Assembly: GCA_963753105.1 (NCBI GenBank) | Contig: CAVWBD010000009.1 | Coordinates: forward strand, 248,001 to 312,000 | Length of the DNA stretch: 64,000 bases | Origin: SZUA-36 sp963753105 | GTDB lineage: Bacteria > Pseudomonadota > Gammaproteobacteria > Xanthomonadales > SZUA-36 | Direction of reading: 5' to 3' | Shown here: positions 58,718-64,000 of the stretch, in pieces | Layout: each line of letters opens with the position of its first letter | How positions within the stretch are numbered: the stretch's first letter is position 1 | Position numbers and translations under genes: made by a program | Notes under the pieces: model-generated | The model's input: only the letters and a program-made list of their open reading frames with translations | Database searches by the model: none | Told to the model about the DNA's origin: nothing

Positions 58718-60285
58718 GTGGAAAACCCGTTTGCGAACAATAGACAAAGCGTTGGTCGAATCGCTTTATTGGCCCTGCTGAGTCTTATATTTGCCACAAG
58801 TTGTTGTAACAAGGAAGGCGACGAAACCCTTGGGCCGACTCCAGAACCCCAAACCTACGAAATTTCTAGCCAGGCTGATTTTGATTCACTCAAATCGCTG
58901 GTATTCAATGGTGGTGACCAGATCCTGTTTGAACGCGGCCGAAGCTTCCAGGGCGCCCTGTCGCTCAAACGCAGTGAACTGCGGCCGGAGCAGGTGATCA
59001 CCGTGGCCGATTTCGGTTCACCTGAGGCACCCCGCCCTGCGATCCACGCGGACGCCGACGGAATGGGGACCATTGATATACGTGATTCCGGTGGCTGGCT
59101 GATCGAAAACCTCGAAATCACCAACCAGTCAGCCGAACGCTCGGAACGCATGGGTATTTACGTCACCGCCGAGGACAGCGGCACGCACAAGAATTTCACC
59201 GTCCGAAACTGTTATGTCCACGATGTGACCGGGGAATTCAAAAACTTCAACAACGGCGGCATCATATTTCGCGTAACCGGTGTGGAAGTACCGACAAAAT
59301 TCGACGGCGTGCTGATCGAGAACAACGAAATCCGCAATATTTCCGGTGTCGGTATCCGCACCAAGTCAACCTGGGAGTCCGGCCCCGAAGACCCGCGCGG
59401 TCTGAACAGGTATGTCAAGGCCGGCACGCCCATCTGAATGTCGTGGTGCGTGGCAACCGCATCAGCGATGTCACGCGCAATGCCATCATCGTCGGCAGCG
59501 CGGACGGCCCCGTTGCTCGAATACAACGTCATGGGCCCGAATATCGCCACCGAAACCACCGGCAATACGCTGTACACCTACGCAACGGATAACGCGGTGG
59601 TGCAGTATAACGAAGCCTTCGGCAACCTGGTCCCGCCGATGCCATCGACCACGGTGGCTTCGATGCGGATTATGCCAGCCGAAACACGGTCTTTCGCTAC
59701 AACTATTCGCATGACAACAATTTCGCCTTCGCCATCATGCGCAAGTACCTGAACAACACGCGCATTCACCACAACATCAGCGTCAACGAGCGCTATGGCT
59801 TTATCCATTACGGCTTTGGTGACGCGCATTGCGATCACCGACCTGGTCATCAGCAATAACACCTTTTATTCAACCAGCCCCGATATGAAGTTTTTCATGA
59901 ATTTCAGCGGAGAGCGCGAAGCGATCGACACCACGCTGATCGACAACATTTTCGTGTTTGCCGGAGAAGGTGCATCCTGGGGTTCCGTGCCAACCACAGA
60001 GCGCGGCATGGTGTTCGAAAACAATATCGTCGTCGGTCTCGAAGACCCTGAATACATCCAGTTGACGGCTGATCCGCTTTTTGTCGCACCGGGAACGTGG
60101 CGGAAACAGAAATCGATATGACTGACCCGGAACGCCTCAGCGGCTACAGTCTGTGCAAGGGCTCACCGGCTATCGGAATCGGTAGGGAAGGCGACAACGA
60201 GGCCCAGGCCGATTTCTGGAATAATGACATCAGCAGCGAAAATATTGGCGCCTACGGTGGGCCTGGTATTGAGTGCGGCGGGTAA
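58718..60285 (+). CDS. Right-handed beta-helix lipoprotein (putative lyase), frameshifted
   Basis: A GTG start at 58718 follows AGGAGATCACC, and the segment IALLALLSLIFATSC is a lipoprotein signal. Beta-helix turns are clear: GGWLIENLEITNQSAERSE, FTVRNCYVHDVTGEFKNFNN and FDGVLIENNEIRNISGVGIR. After breaks near 59435 and 59515 come DNAVVQYNEAFGNLV and, after a further shift near 59650, FRYNYSHDNNFAFAIMRKYL and RYGFIHYGFGD. The end is SGYSLCKGSPAIGIGREGDN after a last shift near 60095. About 520 residues. The SPAIGIG ending resembles that of the PL6 gene at 36012. Likely a lyase or glycosidase; exact family not assigned. Confidence 0.68.
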
Positions 60286-60291
60286 CAGATC

Positions 60292-61382
60292 ATGAACAAA
60301 CAGCGCAATAGCACAACTGAAAATAATCGCGAAGCGACCATCAAGGATGTCGCCAGGGAAGCCGGCGTATCGGCCATGACGGTCAGCCGTGTCATCAACG
60401 GCAAGGCCAACGTCAAGTCGACGACCCGGGAAAGGATCCAGAAAGCGATTAAAAAGGTCAATTACCGACCGAACGTTGGCGCGCGGCTGCTGTCCGGCAG
60501 GCGCACCTACCAGTTCCTGATGTTGTACAACAATCCAAACGTCGGCTGGATGGGCGAATTGCTGATCGGCATGATGAACTCCTGCCGGAACATCGGCTAC
60601 CACCTTTCGATCGAAGGCATCGGGAAGTTCGAGGGTGAGGAACCCGGTACGGATATCGATGCCGAACTGGTAACGCAGCTAATCGACGGCACGCGTGTAG
60701 ACGGAATCATCCTGCCGCCACCAATTTGTTTTAACCAGACCGTGCTGGATGCCATCAATGCCCAGGGTATCCCCTGTGTACGTATGGCGGGTACACCCCA
60801 GCGTGGCATCAAGTTACGGGTAACCATCGACAATTGTGCTGCGGGCACGACATCACCAGCCACCTGATCGGCCTGGGGCACGAGGATATCGCCATCATCA
60901 AGGGCCCGGATCTCTTTGTCGCTTCAGGTCTGCGTTTTGAAGGTTATGCCCAGGCCATGCGCGAGCACGGATTGACAATCAGGGACTCCAACATCACCAC
61001 CGGTTCGTTTGACGTGCAGTCCGGTTATACCTGTGCGCGAAAATTGCTGCGCCAGAAGCACCGCCCGACAGCCATCTTCGCCAGTAACGACGAAATGGCC
61101 GCCGGCGCCCTGTCCGCTGCCCAGGAACTGAAAATCAGCGTCCCCGAACGCCTCAGCGTGGCCGGCTTCGACGATGCCCCGATCGCCCACTCGGTATGGC
61201 CCAAGCTGACCACGGTCCGCCAACCGTTGCGGGCCATGGGTGAGCAGGCCGTAATATTGCTGGAGCGCTATGTCCGGCACATGGACGACAATACGCTCGA
61301 GGAGTTAGAGCCCGCCATTTCGCTGGCCTACGAATTGGTGGAGCGACAATCGACTGGCCCCTGCCCTTACGACCGTCCTTGA
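60292..61382 (+). CDS. LacI-family transcriptional regulator, one frameshift
   Basis: The N-terminal helix-turn-helix ATIKDVAREAGVSAMTVSRV and hinge NYRPNVGARLLSGRR are those of LacI/GalR repressors; the rest is the periplasmic-binding-protein-like sensor domain (IFASNDEMAAGALSAAQEL, VPERLSVAGFDDAPIAHSVW). A shift near 60840 joins TIDNCAAGHDITSHLIGLGH. Total about 360 residues. Its ligand should be a pathway intermediate such as a keto-deoxy uronate or an oligosaccharide. It is six bases after the beta-helix gene, so it is autoregulated if the operator at 58651 is its target. Confidence 0.88.
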
Positions 61383-61391
61383 GGTAACCCG

Positions 61392-62763
61392 ATGCTTAGA
61401 CTGTTTCTTGTTATCCTGTTACTTGCCCCGTGGCAACTGCGTGCGGGGGAACAAGCCTGGTACACACAGGGCAATTTCAAGCCGGTTCAGCGGCTGGAAT
61501 TCACCCTTGTTAATACGCTGGATTTTGACCGTGTAAACGCACCGGTCGTCATCACGCCTGAACAGGTTCCCGGATCCCGACTGGCACGAGATGTGGGTCA
61601 CGGTGGTGGATCCGGCCCTGCCGCCTTACGATGGCCCTTCTGAAGAAGTGTTGCGTTTGCAGGGCGGCCACCAGATGCGAGCGGAGACCAACGGGCACGC
61701 GATATTCCACCAGATGGACGACCTGGACAAGGACGGTATCTGGGACGAACTGTTTTTCCAGACCGATATCGCGGCCAATTCGAAAAAAACGATCCATGTC
61801 TACCTGGGTGAGAACATGCGTGGCTGGAACAAGCATTACACCCACGCCGCCATCGGCAGCTACGCGCGTCACCTGATGCCGTTCTGGGAGTCCGAAAACG
61901 TCGGCTGGAAAATCTGGTTCGCCAATGCCGTGGACGTGTTCGCCAAGCGCAAGCCGGTGCTGATGTCCAACCACCTGTACATGGAAAACCTCGATGGTTA
62001 CGGCGTTTCGGGTATAAACCGCGACTGGGGATCGGACATCCAGGGGGTGGCCAGATCATTCGGTGGTGGCGCGATTTGTTTGTTCGAGGATAAAGAAAAT
62101 CCCGGCAAGCCCTCCCTGCCACGCTTTACGCCGGCCAAGATGAAAGTCCAGCCAAAAAGCAGCTGGAATCTGGGCCAGGTCAGCGACACCCGCTACGCCT
62201 ACGAGGTCGTGGTCAACGGCCCGGTTCGCTCGATGATCAAGATCAAGGGCATGAATTGGGACACCGGCAAAGGCTTCTACGAGTACGAACAGTTCTACAC
62301 CGTTTACGCAAAACAGAGCTATACGACATCGAAGGTCACCTACACCACGTTTTCACCGCGTGTAGATGATGTGAAGATGGGCGCGGGCTTCCGCAAGAAG
62401 CCGGAAGAAAACCACTTCGTACAAGAAAATGGAATCATCATTTCAAGCGGGCCTGAAGAAATCAGGGACCCCAATGTCAGCGCCGACAGGGAGGCGCAGA
62501 AAGTCGACTTTATCGGCACCGCGCTGGTCGTCAAGGCGGCTTATGAGCCCGAATACCAGTTCATCAGCAGCAACAGCGGCAACCACACCTTCAGGATCAA
62601 CGCCCCGAAAGGAAACAGCTTCGAATACCTGCTGTCCTCGGCATGGAGTGAAGGCGCTGTCTATAACAACGCGAAAGATTTTACAAACTACATCAGGAAA
62701 ACCAGCCTGGAATACAACAACCCGGTGAACGCCCGGTTTGTCGGCCAGCAGGTAAAGGAGTAA
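61392..62763 (+). CDS. DUF4861 domain secreted protein, one frameshift
   Basis: A signal peptide (MLRLFLVILLLAPWQLRAG) is followed by RLEFTLVNTLDFDRVNAPVV. A shift near 61570 gives DPDWHEMWVTVVDPALPPYD and an open frame to the stop at 62763. Blocks such as GVSGINRDWGSDIQGVARSF, FTPAKMKVQPKSSWNLGQV and GKGFYEYEQFYTVYAKQSYT fit DUF4861. About 456 residues. It is clearly longer than the DUF4861 lipoprotein at 53944. It sits between the LacI gene and KduD. Confidence 0.8.
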
Positions 62764-62771
62764 ACAGCAAC

Positions 62772-63563
62772 ATGTCCATCAAACTATTCGATCTGACCGG
62801 CAAAACCGCCCTGGTAACCGGCGGAACCCACGGTATCGGCATGGCCATCGCCACCGGCCTGGCCGAGGCCGGCGCTACCATCATCATCAACGACATATTC
62901 CCGGACAAACTGGAAGCGGCGAAAGCCGAATACGCCCGGGCCGGCATCCAGGCGCATACCTATGTACTCGACGTGACGGACGAGGAAGCGGTAGAGCGCA
63001 CCATTCCGGTCATTGAAGATGAAGTCGGCCCGATCGACATCCTGGTCAACAACGCCGGGATCATCATGCGGGTACCGATCATCGAGATGGAGGCCAAGGA
63101 CTTCCGCCAGGTACTGGATATCGACCTGACCGGGCCGTTTATCATGGGTAAAGCCGTCGCCAAGGGCATGATCGCGCGTGGAGGCGGCAAGATCATCAAC
63201 ATGTGTTCGATGATGTCTGAGCTGGGCAGGAATACCGTCTCCGCCTACGCCTCCGCCAAGGGCGGCCTGAAGATGCTGACCCGCAACATGGCCACCGAGT
63301 GGGCCCGGCACAATATACAGATCAACGGTATCGGGCCGGGTTACATCGCCACATCTCAAACCGAACCGATCCGCGTGGACGGACACCCGTTCAACGACTT
63401 CATCATCGGCCGCACACCGGCCGGACGCTGGGGTGACCCCGAAGACCTCGCCGGCGCGGCCATATTCCTGGCCTCGAAGGCATCTGACTTTGTCAATGGG
63501 CACGTGCTTTACGTGGACGGTGGCATCCTGGCGACCATCGGCAAGCCGGCCAACGAGGACTAA
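62772..63563 (+). CDS. kduD: KduD 2-dehydro-3-deoxy-D-gluconate 5-dehydrogenase (SDR), intact
   Basis: 263 residues. The coenzyme motif TGGTHGIGMA begins at residue 16, NNAG lies at 94-97 and the catalytic Ser146, Tyr159 and Lys163 are in place. SELGRNTVSAYASAKGG and the C-terminal NGHVLYVDGGILATIG are typical KduD sequences. It reduces the diketone made by KduI to 2-keto-3-deoxygluconate. AAGGAG overlaps the preceding stop and serves as ribosome site. It is the last gene of the LacI operon; the KDG kinase and aldolase that would follow are not in the window. Confidence 0.92.
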   Translation: MSIKLFDLTGKTALVTGGTHGIGMAIATGLAEAGATIIINDIFPDKLEAAKAEYARAGIQAHTYVLDVTDEEAVERTIPVIEDEVGPIDILVNNAGIIMRVPIIEMEAKDFRQVLDIDLTGPFIMGKAVAKGMIARGGGKIINMCSMMSELGRNTVSAYASAKGGLKMLTRNMATEWARHNIQINGIGPGYIATSQTEPIRVDGHPFNDFIIGRTPAGRWGDPEDLAGAAIFLASKASDFVNGHVLYVDGGILATIGKPANED

Positions 63564-63604
63564 AAAAATGGGCTCTGAACCGCTGCTCATTAAATTGAGG
63601 TGTG

Positions 63605-63712
63605 GGCTGGATCGGGTATTCCTTTCCAGGACACGCCGTATATACATCCCTGTAGGCTCGATCGCGACTCCGTGTCGCTCACGGTCCCGGAAAGCAACTC
63701 CCCGATCCAGCC
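63605..63712. repeat. Palindromic intergenic repeat, copy 2
   Basis: GGCTGGATCGGG at the left and CCCGATCCAGCC at the right are complementary ends, and the centre (ACACGCCGTATATACATCCC, CTCGATCGCGACTCC, TGTCGCTCACGGTCCCGG) closely follows the 15696-15801 element. The arms contain several mismatches, so it is an older copy than the one at 15654, and it lacks that copy's outer 17-base arms. Confidence 0.75.
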
Positions 63713-64000
63713 TTGCAAGTTCCAGCGCAACGGTGGCAAAACCCTTTTCCAGACAGACCGGTAAGTCACTTCGGAGCCTGTGGGAGCCAAGGGCCAAGCC
63801 GGTCTCGATTGCCAGGGGAATACCATGCGGGAATCACTCGCGAGCTGTTGGTCGCACGCGCGGTCAACGGGCTCTGACCCTATTATTGGGCCAGTTACCT
63901 CTCTAAAAAATTGGTGGGGAATGAATCTGTCCACTTGGAGTTACTTTGCCACGATCCCATCGATCGCTAGATGGGTTGCCGGTGTGGGCGACATTAGAGC
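63713..64000. other. Region after KduD with no recognisable gene
   Basis: After the palindromic repeat I see only short open frames without known motifs or ribosome sites. The last bases run out of the window. Confidence 0.5.

Noticed and set aside
62784..63797. 337-codon minus-strand frame over KduD and the final repeat
   Set aside because: Antisense shadow of KduD that also runs through the palindromic repeat; no homology seen.
1..64000. CRISPR arrays, tRNA or rRNA genes, prophage or insertion sequence transposases
   Set aside because: I looked for regularly spaced repeats, tRNA cloverleaf sequences and transposase motifs and saw none.

Overview
The window looks like part of the chromosome of a marine, probably gammaproteobacterial, polysaccharide degrader. 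I infer this from the high-GC codon use, one large TonB-dependent receptor without a SusD partner, a LacI-type regulator, lipoprotein and twin-arginine (Tat) signals, and a mass of carbohydrate-active genes. Phylum is inference; Planctomycete-type families (DUF1549/DUF1501/PPC) are also present. Almost everything serves the breakdown of a sulfated, uronate-rich glycan (ulvan-like, pectin-like or glycosaminoglycan-like). There are five sulfatase genes, lyases of several folds (PL6-type and other beta-helices, BNR propellers, PL22-type, heparinase II/III-type, and a PL14-like domain fused to a sulfatase), hydrolases (GH28, GH115-like, GH105/88, GH39-like, GH2), and the KduI/KduD route that turns unsaturated uronates into 2-keto-3-deoxygluconate.

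Layout. 1-6.3 kb (+): GH28 (cut by the window edge), GH115-like protein, double cupin, unusual Nramp-fold transporter, small secreted protein. 6.3-9.0 kb (-): bacteriohemerythrin and a coupled pair of sugar isomerase-like and beta-lactamase-fold proteins. 9.2-20.2 kb (+): DUF1549/1553, DUF1501, PPC-domain protein, RidA-like protein, palindromic repeat, SDR, large flavoprotein, Tat-exported Gfo/Idh oxidoreductase. 20.2-21.7 kb (-): Tat-exported enolase-superfamily protein. 21.8-29.9 kb (+): three sulfatases, KduD-like SDR, KduI/IolB-like isomerase, BNR protein. 29.9-33.8 kb is probably not part of the glycan locus: histone-H1/AlgP-like protein, asparagine synthetase, SASA esterase, lipoprotein. 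33.8-42.3 kb (-): DUF1961-BNR protein, PL6, sulfatase, sulfatase-PL14 fusion, Tat sugar isomerase. 42.4-58.6 kb (-): TonB receptor (own terminator and operator), PhoD phosphatase, beta-helix protein, PL22, heparinase II/III, GH105, KduI, DUF4861, GH39, GH2. 58.7-63.6 kb (+): beta-helix lipoprotein, LacI regulator, DUF4861, KduD. The end holds a second copy of the 15.7-kb palindromic repeat.

How it fits together (inference). Lyases and sulfatases cut and desulfate the glycan outside the cell or in the periplasm, the TonB receptor imports oligosaccharides, GH105/GH2/GH39 trim them, and KduI/KduD process the unsaturated uronate. A near-identical 16-bp palindromic site lies before the TonB receptor gene and in the divergent promoter between GH2 and the beta-helix/LacI operon, so the LacI-type regulator probably controls both.

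Caution. More than half of the genes contain single-base frameshifts or in-frame stops, while recognisable conserved sequence simply continues in another frame. Many are one base more or less in a short run. I read this as mainly sequencing or assembly indels, although true decay of some genes cannot be excluded. For such genes I give the full reconstructed span and the approximate breakpoints.
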